Origin: Pegoplata infirma
Taxonomy: Eukaryota; Arthropoda; Insecta; Diptera; Anthomyiidae
Direction: 5' to 3'
Assembly (NCBI GenBank): GCA_963921195.1
Contig: OY992537.1
Location: 1,178,001-1,242,000, forward strand
DNA length: 64,000 nucleotides
Numbering within the stretch: the first letter of the stretch is position 1; each line of letters begins with the position of its first letter. Positions 47,351 to 58,772 of this stretch are shown one piece after another. A program made the translations under genes and the position numbers. Below the pieces are notes generated by a model. The model was not told where the DNA came from and did no database searches. It saw only the letters and a list, made by a program, of their open reading frames with translations.

Positions 47351-49311
47351 TCTTCTATATAAATAAAAATCAATTGTCGTTCGTTGGTAACCGCATCAGT
47401 CGAGAACGGCTGGACCGATTTGGACAATTTTTTTTTGAAATGTTTGTCATAGTCCAACTTAGGTTTTTACATAAAGAAAATTTGACCACGCCCACTTTTA
47501 CGCCCACTTTTTTTGATTTATCTAAAATCAGAAAACGGCTGCACCGATTTGGGTAATTTTTTATTTAAATGTTCGTAGTAATCCAATTTAAGTATTTACT
47601 GAAATAAAATCAACCACGCCTACTTTTACGCCCATTTTTTCAATTTATCTAAAATCTAAGAATGACTGGACCGATTTGACTACATTTTTTAAAATGAATT
47701 TTCATCATATTCCAACTTTGGTTTTTACAAAAAATTAAATAGATCACGCCCACTTTGCCTAATTTTTGTTAAAAATTTTCGTCATAATTCAGCTAAGGTT
47801 TTTACGGATAGTAAAGTTTCTCACGCACAATTATTTCTATGTATCGAAAGTCCGCAAAAGATTTTTAAGGAAAGAAAAATTGTTCACGCCTTCTTTTACG
47901 TTCACTTTTCCCGATACATGTATTTTTGATCATGGAATGGCTGGATCAATTTGCCTAATTTTGTTTTTAATGTTCGTGATAGTCCACCTAAGGTTTTTCG
48001 GAAAGAACAATTTTCCATTTCTACGCCCTCTTTTGAATAGATGGACCGAGTTGGTGAAATTCAAATAAGTTTTTTACGGTAAGAAAAGTTGTCCACCAAC
48101 TCATTTTTTCGATATATATAAAATTTGCTTTATATAAAAATAAAATATAGAATAATAAAATATAAGTAAAAATCAAATTAAGTTGGTTGGTAATTGTATC
48201 ACTTGAGAACTGACCGATTTGGATAATATTTTTTTTAAAGGCTCGTCTTATTTTTTTTAATGTTCGTCTTAGATTTTTTCGGAAAACAAATTAGCCACGC
48301 CCACTTTTGCTCCTCCTGTTGTCGACTAAACTTTATTTTTAAATGTTCGTCATCCAACTTAGGTTTAAACGGAAATAAAAATTTTTCACGCCCACTTTTA
48401 TTTTGATATATATAAAGTAGAAGAACAGCAGGGCCGATTTGTCTATTTGTAGTATTTGTTGACTTTCGTAATAGCACAACTAAGGTTTTTACGGAAAGAA
48501 ACATCGTCCACTCCCACTTTTTTCAATACATCTAAAATCGGAGAACGACTGGCCTGATTTGGTAAATTTTTTATTTAATGATCATTATAGTCCAAGAAGG
48601 GATTTTACGGAAATAATTATTGTCCTCTCGCACTTTAAAGCCCACATTTCTCAATATCCTTAAAAGTAGCAACACTTGAAAATGCCTGGATCGATTTGGC
48701 TAATTTTTTTGTTTTAAATGTTCGTAATAGTCCATACAATTGTTTGAAAAGAAAAATTGTCCTCGCCCACTTTTTTTCGACATATCAAAAATTAATGTTT
48801 TCTCTAATTCGATCTGTAAATTTTTTTTTTTTAAAAGATACCGCTTAAACTTGGTACAAATGATTTTAAATCCTTGGGTATTGTTAACATATGTACAAGT
48901 TAAACTTACCACACAAATTTTAACGACCACTTTTGTCTAAATATGTCGACTACTGATGACCGGATCAATTTTTTTATGTTAATTATAGTTCTAATTAAGT
49001 TTTTAAGGAAATATAAATGAGAAAAATGGAAAATTCGGGCAAACTATAAAGGTTTGTTTGAACTCAAGACAATTGCTCACGATTAGAACAAAGGTAATTT
49101 ATTTTTCTGTTGTTCGTAATGACACTTATGAAGTTTTAAATTTCTTCAGTTCGCAAAGTCGCAGACATGATAATTTTTTTTTAGTTCCCAAAATATAATT
49201 TGAAGATGATTATCTGCCTATTACATTTTCTGCAGGGCTGTAGTTTCGAAGCGAGACAAAATATTACACTGATCTTATATTTGGGCCAGCAACGCGGACC
49301 GGGCCAGCTAG
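47351..49311 (+). mobile_element. Second non-autonomous Helitron, different family
   Basis: Starts TCTTCTATATAAATAAAAAT after an A and ends GGGCCAGCTAG before a T, with GGCC-rich complementary blocks just upstream, matching the Helitron A|TC...CTRR|T pattern. The body is about eight or nine degenerate units of roughly 130 bp, each with GGACCGATTTGG, GTCATAGTCCAACTTAGG, TTTTTACGG and CACGCCCACTTTT motifs. No Rep/helicase. Confidence 0.75.
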
Positions 49312-49635
49312 TTGCAAATAAAGTTCAGGGTTCTGAAAACCGCCCCCTTTTGTATGAGTGGATATTACGAATTTATTTAAATAATTATAAAATTGTATTA
49401 CTTAAGTAGAAAAATCGTAATAAATGAATTTGTAAAAATGTACCACGAGGGAAAATGTGTACCCAACGAAATCTGTCCCCTCCCAAAAAAAGAAACGATC
49501 CGTTATTGGGTTATCAATACAACCTATTTGGCGACCAACGCTTCAATCGGAGTTAGTGGAAAATATATATACAACCTCTTCAGAAATTAATGGGATTTGT
49601 TTTGTTTTTTTATGTATAATTTTTTCTGATGTAAA

Positions 49636-50410
49636 TCAACAATTCTGAAGTTTCCGAACACTTCTATTTAATAGAGTTTTGTATGGACTATGGATTGGCG
49701 TTGTTTATTTTTTGAAAAACATTCAGAACTGTTTCTGAATTTTTCAAATTTCGGATAAAAAAATATTTTTTTTTTCCAAACACGCTGGTTTTTAATTTTT
49801 TTTAATATTTTTAAATATAAGTTCATTAAATTCTATACAAAATTTCAAATTTTCAGAGAGCAGTTCGTTTTCAAGAAAATGAGTTTGGCTTTCAAGTATG
49901 TTTTCTCGAAAACTAAAAATAACTGCCCTTAAAAAATTGGACATATTTAGAGAACGTAACATACTTTCATTTAAAAATAAAAAAAAAAACTGTTTTTATT
50001 CGAAATTTGAAAAATTCAAAACCATTTTTCACAAAATAAATAATGTCAAATCAAATGTTTTGGAAACTTCCGAAAACTTCCTGTAGTTACAGTAGGAAAA
50101 AATAAAAAATAAAGCGAAAGCAAAAATTGTTCAATTTTTAAACATTTTACGATACTTTGGAGTTCAAAGTTAGTTTTTACAAAAACTGAAAATGACTGCT
50201 TTCTGAAAATTTAACATTTCCTAGAGAATTTAAAGGTCTTTTATTTAAAATTAAGAAAAAATTACGTGTTTATTTTGCTACCTCGATTTTTAAGTTTAAT
50301 TTAGAAAATTTCAGACAGAGTTTTCAAGTTTTTCATAAACCAAATAATGCCAATCAATAGTGGATACAAAACTCTATAAAATAAGTGTGTGTTCGAAAAT
50401 TTTAGAATTA
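49636..50410. repeat. Foldback with ~250-bp arms
   Basis: TTTCCGAACACTTC, TATAGAGTTTTGTAT and ATTGGCGTTGTTT in the left arm mirror the right arm (AACAC(A)C, ATACAAAACTCTATA, AATAATGCCAATC). The centre contains ORFs without recognisable domains. Confidence 0.7.
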
Positions 50411-50477
50411 CTGTAAAAAAAAATATTATAAAGCGATGTCAAGAAAAAAATTGCTAAATTTTGCAAACGACTATAGT

Positions 50478-50507
50478 CTACTATACTATAGTACTATAGT
50501 ATAGTAG
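50478..50507. repeat. 30-bp perfect palindrome
   Basis: CTACTATACTATAGT followed by its exact reverse complement. Confidence 0.9.
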
Positions 50508-53086
50508 TATAGATATATCTCGTCCATTTTTTCGAAAAACTAAAGATTTGTTCCACGATTTGTTAGTTCCATATAGGGCTATAAGCGCTGTAAGCTTGAC
50601 TTAATCCAACAACATATTTTTTTTCATGGTACGTTTGTATAAAAAGACCCATATTCGGTATAATACTACTTAAATTTTGCCGATGCCAAATATTATTAGT
50701 AAGGACTCAATTAGGGAGCACAGCAAAAAATTTCTTTATGTAGGTACGAGTATTTCGAAAAGAATAATTAAAATCTGTGATGTGATTTTGTGTATGTAGG
50801 TGTAAATGCTATTTAGTAATTAACGTCTCCTAAAATGCAAAAAGCTGCAACTTTTTAAAAACAAAACGAGATTTTGAAAGCTAAACTTCCAAAGACCGCT
50901 CTTAGGATGCAGTTTAAGTAAAGGAGAACAATTTTAATTTTTGCTATGAATTTTTATGTAAAATAAATATTAAATTCAGTTTTTGATTGGTTTGGAAGAG
51001 CTCTTTGGTAACTGATTCTTACTCAGCAATATATATATATTTTTTAATGACATTCAATGACCTTTACTTATTTTTTTTTTTTCAGACGCAAAGATTTCAT
51101 TTTTTTTAAGCAGCCTAATTGAGATATTAAATTGTAAATAGTTTCCAATTTTTAATGATTTTTCCAGTTATACTGTAAAAAATGCAAAAATAGTTACTGC
51201 ATTTTGTATTTTAAGTGACGATATGAATGAGTATGTATGCATAAGTGTAAATGATTTCTCAATATTATTTGATACGTATACGAACATGTGATGTGAAGGA
51301 GTTTTTGCAATAATATGCCAACTGTGCATAATTTTCACTCCTTTTTATGTATACAAACCCAATTGTCGCAATACCATTGAAACAAACGAGCATGACCGAA
51401 ACACGTATGATTTTTCTTATTTTAAGAAACATTTCTTTAATCATCTTATCACTGGAATCTTTGGTATACAAAACAATTATTGTACACAAATTTTACAAAT
51501 GAGTTTAATTTTAACCTTTCGCGATGCTTTAAAACAATATTTCTTTCATAAATATTTAAATAATATTGCAAATTTTCTATTTACATTACTTTGAATTTTA
51601 AAAAACAGCGCAAAGTACCAGCTGTTGTTTAAGGCTTTTAAAAAAATTTTCAAATACACATAGTTGTTCTGGTTGGCGCACCGACGATCTGTAATTTTTG
51701 TTCTGCATTGTTCAAATGCATATTTTTCACTCTGCCTAAAAGTATGCTTAAAAAAAGTGTTAATTTGCTACGTATAACCTAAAAAAAATCATGCTAAAAT
51801 ATTCTAGTGACAATTGTCCTTTACTCGTGTTGCAGTTTCAAAAAAATCGTTCTATTCCATACACTTAAATACGTTATGCTTTTGTATATAAAACGTGCAC
51901 ATGCATGTATATGTGAACATACATACATAGAAATGAAAAAGAAAAATAAAAAACCTTGTGAATGACAAAATATCGAATCCTTTGCAATCGTATCGTCAAT
52001 TTGTTTCCCATTTTTTTTTTTCTTTTATAAGTTGAAATTGAACATCTATAAAGACAACCAAATGCATTCATTCAATGTAATCGAATTACAGTGATATTGA
52101 CATTAAGTGCGATTGTGTTTTTGAGTTTAACAATGCTTGACTTTTTTTTTGGGGGATATATTTACTACAGTAGGAAATGTGAAATAATCATTTTTTTATT
52201 AAAGTCTGATTTATATAGTGGAATTGGATACTTATTCATTTGGTAAGTTTATTTTATTTTATTGCATTTTTCCCAAAGATTAATTTTGGTGTTTAGTGAT
52301 TTTTTTCATAAATCTCCTCGTTTTCGAGATAATCTTAAGTTGATTTGAGGTTGGGTTGTACAAGCCTTAAATAAGGAAATTCTTTAGGCAAGTCCATGGC
52401 GCTCAGACTCAAAATAGTCCATTGTACAGTAAAGAGATAAGCTTAAAATGTTAGCTTTGTTGGCGAAGATCTTGATTTTCATCGATATATTGTACTGGGG
52501 CACCCCATGTTCAAAATCAAGATAGACATGCACTCACACAAGCTATACTCACACTCACGAAACTCTTATTTATATAAAAAAAAAATGTAAGAAATTTCGA
52601 AAATTTAACAACATTTTTAGCAAAATTCAAAGTTTTGCCAAATTTAACGATTTTGTTGTGCTTTTTTCTGAAAGAAATTTTAAAAGTTTAGCAAAATTTT
52701 ACAATTATTGATTGCTTTTTGCGGGACTAAATTAAATTTTGAAGAGAAAATAAATCACGCAAACTCACATAAAAAAATCTACTCACTCAAACACTCACGC
52801 AATTTTTTTTTTCACTCACACTCACTCACAGGGTTAAAATATATATTTAACAGAGTTGTCATATGGTGCAAATGTGAAATTTCGAAATGTGAGCTACGTA
52901 AATATAGGTACAGGTGTATAGTTTAAATAGAGGTCTTTCCATGCCAAGCCTATCATTTTTCTAAAGCGGAAACTTAGACTACATAATTTGTGTGAAAATG
53001 TATAAAAAAGTTTTTTGATGTTCAGGATCAAATTTGTAAGAAAGTTGTAAAGATATCGCAAGAGGCTAAGTTTTTACTAAAGGTAC
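50508..53086. other. AT-rich intronic sequence
   Basis: No gene. 52350-52430 holds the reversed GGCGCTCAGACTCAAAATAG block of the 26689 repeat; 52530-52840 is rich in ACTCAC repeats. Confidence 0.5.
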
Positions 53087-53347
53087 CCTAGTAAAAATTT
53101 GTATATATATTCTTATATATCACATCTGATCCGAGAATTGAAAGATCAGTACAGATCCGATAAAGTGAGCGCTAAGATCAGATCAGTTTTAATCGGGCGG
53201 ATACAATTTCATTAGAAAATGTGTTCATTTAATTATTATATAAGCCCAATTTTCGGATGAATTTGTATCCCTCCGATCAAAACTGATCTAATCTTAGCGA
53301 TCCATTTTTCGGATCAGTACTGATCCTTCAAATTTTTACTGTGGTAT
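53087..53347. mobile_element. ~260-bp MITE with CTAGTAAAAATTTG ends
   Basis: CTAGTAAAAATTTGTATA and CAAATTTTTACTGTGG mirror each other. Inside, GATCAGTACAGATCCG / CGGATCAGTACTGATCC and GATCAGTTTTAATCGG / CGATCAAAACTGATC are inverted. Confidence 0.75.
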
Positions 53348-53543
53348 ATAAAATTATATACAAATTACCGTTTGCAAATGTACCTACTACGATAAAAAAA
53401 TAAATTTTTGGGTTTTTTTTGTGATGAAACTCCTTCAAAAAAATTAAAAATTTAAAAATATTCGTGGTTCAATTCCGGGCTGGGTATTGATATTAATAAA
53501 AAAGTTAACATATTAGAAAAACAATGACCATTAACAAAACAAA

Positions 53544-53611
53544 CTGGCATTGAAATCCTACTGATGAAGACAGTTAACTGGAACTGTCCGAAACCGGTGT
53601 AGGAATACCAG
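53544..53611 (+). ncRNA. Hammerhead-ribozyme-like motif (type I arrangement)
   Basis: The conserved core is CTGATGA (53561-53567) and GAAA (53590-53593). Stem II is a perfect 7-bp hairpin, GACAGTT / AACTGTC (53569-53575 / 53582-53588), though A53568 and C53589 beside it do not pair. Stem III is minimal, ACC/GGT (53593-53598). Stem I is TCCTA/TAGGA (53556-53560 / 53600-53604), then an internal loop, then CTGG/CCAG (53544-53547 / 53608-53611). Tiny stem III with a looped stem I resembles hammerheads of Penelope-like elements and retrozymes. The base at the cleavage position (53599) is G where A, C or U is needed, so this copy is probably inactive. Confidence 0.5.
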
Positions 53612-53725
53612 AAATGTCTATAGCTTTTAGAAATTAAAATTTTCTTCTACATTTTTCAACTCAAACCCTTATATTCAATTTTTTTAATTAAAAAAATTGA
53701 GTTTTTGACGTTATATCTCCTCCGG

Positions 53726-53950
53726 GGGACCCCCGTAGGCTAGTTGGTAGCGTGCTAGCCTTTCAACGTGGGGGTCGTGGGTTCGATTCCCACCAGAACC
53801 CTTGGTTTTTTTCGCTACAACGAGACGACGGTCATTGTTACCAGTTCTCGGTTAGGTGGAATTTATTAAAAATGAGTTGTAAATAAATATAAAGAATAAA
53901 TAAAAATAATTGATCATGTGATCAAAACTATTATTATTATATATATATCT
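53726..53950 (+). mobile_element. tRNA-Lys-like SINE
   Basis: The head has an A box TAGGCTAGTTGG (53736-53747) and a perfect T arm GTGGG-TTCGATT-CCCAC (B box 53780-53790). GGGTCGTGGGTTCGA resembles tRNA-Lys. The body ACAACGAGACGACGGTCATT, ACCAG, and the tail TTGATCATGTGATCAAAAC with an ATT/AT microsatellite are shared in order with 30120-30320. It begins about 115 bp after the hammerhead-like motif. Confidence 0.78.
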
Positions 53951-55426
53951 CCTCCAAAATTATTATTTTTGATGAAAATTTTTTCCTAAAATATTGACTA
54001 AAATTATTTTTCTTAAATCTAAATGTATCTGATACGGTCAAGGTTCCAGCATTTAAAAAATATGAATTTCATTATAATAGCTCTTAAACAAAATGTTGGT
54101 TTTATAAATACATACTAAACGATTTACTGTAGGTCATCTCGAAATATTGAAATCTTTGCAATGGTTTCATTATGGCAAGTTAAGAAAAAAAAATTACCAT
54201 CATAATTTTCAAAATGAATTGCTCTTATAAAAAAGACTATTTCAATGTATTGTAAAATTTCAATCACAACTTGAATTAATATAACCAACCAACACTTAAT
54301 TAGTTTAATTATTCAAATAACAAAACTCTACTCTTATCAAATAACAATTAATTTTAAACAATTAAATTTTTTTCGATTTGCCAATTAACATCAACTAGAG
54401 GACTTTGCCGAAAGACTCGCAATTATCTCAAGAGTTAATTTTGTTACTTAAACAGTCAAGATTAACAATAAAAAACCAAATTAAAGCAATACAATTTCAA
54501 AAAAAGAAAAAAAAAATACTTTTAATTTGTAACAATCAATGTAAAGGGAAAAACTAAATAAATTCAAATGTTATCAAATACAAACAACTCAATTGAATGA
54601 GAATAACAAAATTGTGCAACATTACTAGGTAGGTGGGTTGATATACAAGAGCAGTTGACCTCATTACAAGTCATTTAGACGGGAAAAGCAAAACGAAAAA
54701 AAAAATACAAAAAATTCTATGGTCTAGTACCAAACAAAACATAATAAACTAACAAAACTATCTCGAAACTTTTTTTGCTGAATTAACAAAACAGAAAAAT
54801 TACCAACTCACACAGGACAATAGGGTGGGTCCAAAAAGTCTACGGTCAAATATCGAAATTAACTTGTAAAAAAGTTGTGAGGAAAAAGGCAATTCAGGAT
54901 TTCTGTGTTACTGAAATCCGATAATTTTTTCTGAATTTTGGAATCTAATGATATGTGCTATTTTCTGGTAATTACCTTTAGAACACAAAAGTTTTGTGTA
55001 ATGACAGTTTCGACATTTACAAATTTTATTTTTATGTCCTCTCTAATGTAGTGTGCCCCATGATCGGCTTCCATCTTCCGGTATTTTAAATTTTATAAAA
55101 TGTGTAACTACACTGCGTATACTTGATATGATTTTATATATCATCGAATCCATCAGTCATTTTATAAAATCTGACCGAGGGTCTTCTGATTATACTTATA
55201 TTTCTTACACAGATTTTCTATGGATCCCATTGCAAATTTCTACTAATCAAATCGAAAATATTCGAAAAAAATCTCGTTTTTATTCACGATTTTCGTTTTT
55301 AAAAAGTAAAAAAAAAAGTTTTAAAAAAATATGTAGTTTCCTTTATAAAATTTTTTATTATCTTAAATTACACTATTTCCAATTATTATGCAAACGTATT
55401 TTTTTTTATTGACTATCATCATTTGT
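53951..55426. other. AT-rich intronic sequence
   Basis: No feature recognised. The 119-codon ORF at 55053-55412 lacks any known domain and ends in an AT-rich low-complexity stretch. Confidence 0.45.
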
Positions 55427-55745
55427 GTTTCAGAAATTATCTAGTTTTTTACAGAAGTTATCAATTGTAATTTCGAACTTATCAAATGTATTTCAGAAAT
55501 TATCAATTGTATTTCAGACAATATCAATTGCATTTCAGAAACTATCAATTGTATTTCAGAATTATTAACTGTATTTCAGAAATTATCAATTGTATTGCAG
55601 AATTAATCAATTGTATTTAAGAATTTATCAATTGTATTTCAGATATTATCAATTCTATTTTAAAAATTATCAATTGTATTTTAGAATTTATCAGTTCTAT
55701 TCAGAAATTATCAATTGTATTTCAGAATTTATCAGTTGAATAGTA
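55427..55745. repeat. 20-21-bp minisatellite
   Basis: About 14 units of AATTATCAATTGTATTTCAG with single-base changes. Stray units recur at 56018-56045 beyond a 270-bp interruption. Confidence 0.92.
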
Positions 55746-55879
55746 ATTGTGTTTATATATATATATTATTGGATTGTATATTTTATAACTGAATTTTTAT
55801 TTAGTTCGGTTTGAGTCCATATTAATTATATCTGAGAAATAACAATTGTTGTACAATCAGAAAATCTGAAAAAAAATCA

Positions 55880-55975
55880 AGTGACAACACAGGCTAAGTG
55901 GAGATGTCGACAGCTTTCGGAAGATGCCATCCTGCCATCATCAGCACTGCTTCGATTGCCACACACTTAATGTGT
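55880..55975 (-). other. Weak hammerhead-core-like segment
   Basis: On the minus strand CTGATGA, ATGGCATCTTC and CCGAAAGC follow one another with the right order and rough spacing, in a GC-richer patch that interrupts the minisatellite. No convincing stem II forms outside the core, so it is only suggestive. Confidence 0.25.
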
Positions 55976-56259
55976 GTCAGATTAAAATTATCAATTTAAA
56001 TGAATCTTTTGAATTGTATTTCAGAAATTATCAATTGTTTTCAGAAATTTTAAAATTTTCGTGGTAATATCCACAACAATCACGCACAATCCACATTCCG
56101 ACGATGATCCATAAGTCAATAGATCAATAAAAAAAGGCCGGCCACACAGAAGCCACAATAAGCGATAAAGAATGATTTGTTAAATATAAAATTTTAGGGT
56201 AAATAAAAAAAAACTAAAGTTTAGAAGGGACACACTATTTTACAGCATTATATTTACTA

Positions 56260-58052
56260 CACTCAAAATAATCACTCTGTTAAATTACAGAGATACTCTG
56301 CTGAGCCAGCAGAAAATACCACAGATTTCCAACCAGCAAGATTTTTTGTTATTTTACGAAGAAAACTCTGTAAAATGATTTCGATAAAAAAAACTGTAAA
56401 TTTACGGAATTATCTGTAAAATGTGCATAGTAGGGCGGGTCGATTTGTATGGATCGAAAAAAACTGAAAAATCGTGTAGCAAAAACAAAATCTACAAGAA
56501 ATTCTAAGAAACTTTTCCAAAGAAACAATTGGTCTAAAATCAAACCCTATACCGCGCCTAACGACATGAAAATCCGTCCGTCCGTCTGTCTTTCTGTCTG
56601 TGTGAAACACGAAAACTTTCAAATGTTAGCGGAAGAATGAAAAATATATACGGCAAGCTGCTGAAGCGTGGTGTATATATTTGTTATACTTCCGGTCAGA
56701 TTAATACTAAATTTCAGCGAAATCTGTCTAGTGGTTCATAAGTTATTAACAAAATGTGGAATTTCAGATGGGTTTTAACCCGAACTCCCGTGTTGAAAAA
56801 AACGCTAAACACGTTTTAAAAAGGAATGGTAAGCCAAAAAAAAAATATTTTAGAAACTATTTTTGTCACTCAAAAAAACTAAAAAAAAATATTACACTCA
56901 AAAAAAAAAAAGAAAATACACTCAAAAAAATTTACACTCGAAATTTTTTTTTTTTTACAAAAATTAAAAAAAAAAATTTTTACTCAAATTAATCAAATAC
57001 TGATGTAAAAAAAATATTCAGTTATCAAAAATTTTTATCGAACACAACGATATGCATTATATCCAGCGGCAATTAGTAAAACATTGCCGCTGGATATGTT
57101 CTAGCAGCATATCGGTATATAAAACTGTGTTTTCTTTACATCTGAGGTGTAGGGTATGTTCAGCAACTTTGTAGAAAATATTATGGCAAATATTTTTGTG
57201 AAACATATTAACCCTCTAACTCCCTCTCATAACGGTATTTTGTGGCTCTATTCTAAAAAATAGCAAAAAACACCCCGAAAGAGGGGTAGGGTGGGGATGA
57301 AATGTTCTACAAAAATGTTGGCAATAAAATTTTACTATATACTTCAGAGCACACCAAAGCCCAAAAATGAACAGAAACACCAAAAAAGAGTCAAGTTCTA
57401 TGTTTTGCTTATGAAAAAAAGGACGGACGGACAAATCTTCATGTCGTTAGGCGCGGTATAGGGTTTGATTTTAGAAACATGGTTTTTTTGGGAAATGTTC
57501 TTAGAATTTCTTGTAGATTATGTTTTTGCTATACGATTTTTGACAAAAAAATCGACCCGCCCAAGTGCATAGTGTAAATTTACCCGCTTTAATGCTTCCG
57601 AACTAAAATTTAAAGTTACTTTTTTTATTTTTGTGAAAATTACGAGTTTTGTAAGAGTACCTCCAATTTTAAACGACATCATCGTAAAATTTGCCAGACT
57701 TTATTGTAATTTAAGACGCTTTGTACAGAAGGGTTAAAATATTTGGACGTTTTTTTGAAAAGATTTTTATTTGAAAACTGTATTGCAGAGCAATAAGTAA
57801 AATTACAGATGAAATTAAGTATTTTGATTACGAGAAAAAAACAAAGTATTTTACTAAATCTACATTTTAACAAAAAAAATCTGAAAACTAAAGATTACAA
57901 AGTAAAACGTTAAATTACAGATAAAATTTAGTTTTTCGCTCACAAGAAAATACAAAGTATTTTCTTAAAATCTGTATTTCAGCAGATAACTTTGTCGAAT
58001 TGAGATTACAGTCATTTTAAAGACTATTTAACAGAGTACTTATTTTGAGCGT
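56260..58052. mobile_element. CACTCAAAA-ended element with a nested foldback
   Basis: The ends CACTCAAAATAATCACTCTG and CAGAGTACTTATTTTGAGCG are inverted, followed by ACAGAG / AGTAAAA-type motifs on both sides. Same family as 1827-2454 (shared CTCTGCTGA / CAGCAGA). It ends 65 bp from the Pvf donor at 58117. Confidence 0.65.
56428..57566. mobile_element. Nested foldback with GGGCGGGTCGATTTG ends
   Basis: The terminal arms of about 150 bp are inverted: GGGCGGGTCGATTTG / AAAAATCGACCCGCCC, TAGCAAAAACA / TGTTTTTGCTA, and ACCCTATACCGCGCCTAACG / CGTTAGGCGCGGTATAGGGT. CCGTCCGTC / GACGGACGG tetranucleotides border the core. Confidence 0.85.
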
Positions 58053-58117
58053 AGAGTAGTTAAAAATAAAATAAAACCTTTCAAAAAGTTCAATTCCTAT
58101 GAAAATAAAATACTTAC

Positions 58118-58329
58118 AAAAAAGTACAAATCCACATTTTTAGTGCGTTTTGGTGCACAGGTCTGACGTTCACTGGGACAACAACCGGTATCATCAGCAC
58201 AACGATGTAATATCGTGCAATGGGGTGTATAAATTTTCCATGAATCTCTACGTATGCGCTCCACTCGTGGTTGTGGTAAACGACAGGATGCCTCTGTAAC
58301 AATACGACGATGATGTGCACTGGCCAAGG
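58118..58329 (-). CDS. Pvf: Pvf-like growth factor, internal exon with the first six cystine-knot cysteines
   Basis: Secreted PDGF/VEGF-family ligand; in flies such ligands activate the receptor tyrosine kinase Pvr in blood-cell, border-cell and gut signalling (family knowledge). The exon opens after a polypyrimidine tract ending TTTTAG, takes two bases to complete a split codon, then encodes 70 residues and stops in phase 0 at a GTAAGT donor (58117-58112). Numbering these residues 1-70, cysteines are at 15, 37, 43, 49, 50 and 57, with the motif HRCADDTGCC followed by QTCAPK. This is the spacing of cysteines 1-6 of a PDGF/VEGF knot, including the GCC doublet. Cysteines 7 and 8 are in the next exon, 53.5 kb away. 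The signal-peptide exons are not in the window. The family is clear; which paralogue (Pvf1, Pvf2 or Pvf3) I cannot decide. Confidence 0.9.
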
Positions 58330-58772
58330 CTAAAATGGAAAAAGAAGAAATAAGGTGAAATAGAAAGAAAAAGCAAAAAAAAGTGCCACATTTTGTATGT
58401 ATCACACTCAAGAGGATTTCGGTTAGTAAAAAAGAAAAAAAAAAAACATTAAAGCAGCAAAAAAAGGAAACTGTAATCCAAAAAAGGTGTTGCACAATAT
58501 TCTCCCCCTTATGAAAAAGTTTAGTTAATGTAGGTGTCCCTCAAACAGTGAAATGTGTGGTGGATAGACCAAACTTCTGTTAAAATTAACTCTTAAATCA
58601 ATAAATGATTATATCAAGGACTAATACGACGCTAATGGCAAATGTGGTTTCTTTATAGACACAATAGGTCTGACCGTCTGACTGAAGACTGTTGACTCCT
58701 CCACTGCCAAATTAATCAAATTTTTAATTTCTTTAGCCCACTTTTTTTTTTGTATACAGAAGGGGATATGAT
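58330..58772. other. Pvf upstream intron, exon-proximal part
   Basis: On the minus strand a pyrimidine-rich tract leads into the 58329 acceptor. Otherwise AT-rich without features. Confidence 0.5.

Larger units (their letters stand above)
4589..58117 (-). other. Pvf: Giant 53.5-kb intron inside the PDGF/VEGF domain
   Basis: The intron is inferred from a GTAAGT donor at its upper end, a pyrimidine-rich TTTCAG acceptor at its lower end, phase 0 on both sides, and completion of the eight-cysteine knot when the exons are joined. It is packed with transposable elements, listed separately; no other convincing host exon is visible inside it. A skipped small exon or a second gene without long ORFs cannot be excluded from sequence alone. 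Confidence 0.85.

Noticed and set aside
47374..48930. Short ORFs in the second Helitron
   Set aside because: They track the tandem units and show no Rep or helicase motifs.
53726..53800. Functional tRNA-Lys gene
   Set aside because: The T arm is perfect but the acceptor and anticodon stems do not pair, and the same head occurs fused to a SINE body elsewhere.
55053..55412. 119-codon ORF as a gene
   Set aside because: No domain, no homology I recognise, and the C-terminal half is encoded by AT-rich low-complexity DNA.
58114..58320. Alternative frame ORF over the Pvf exon
   Set aside because: It is a shadow; the frame with the eight-cysteine knot pattern and splice sites is the real one.
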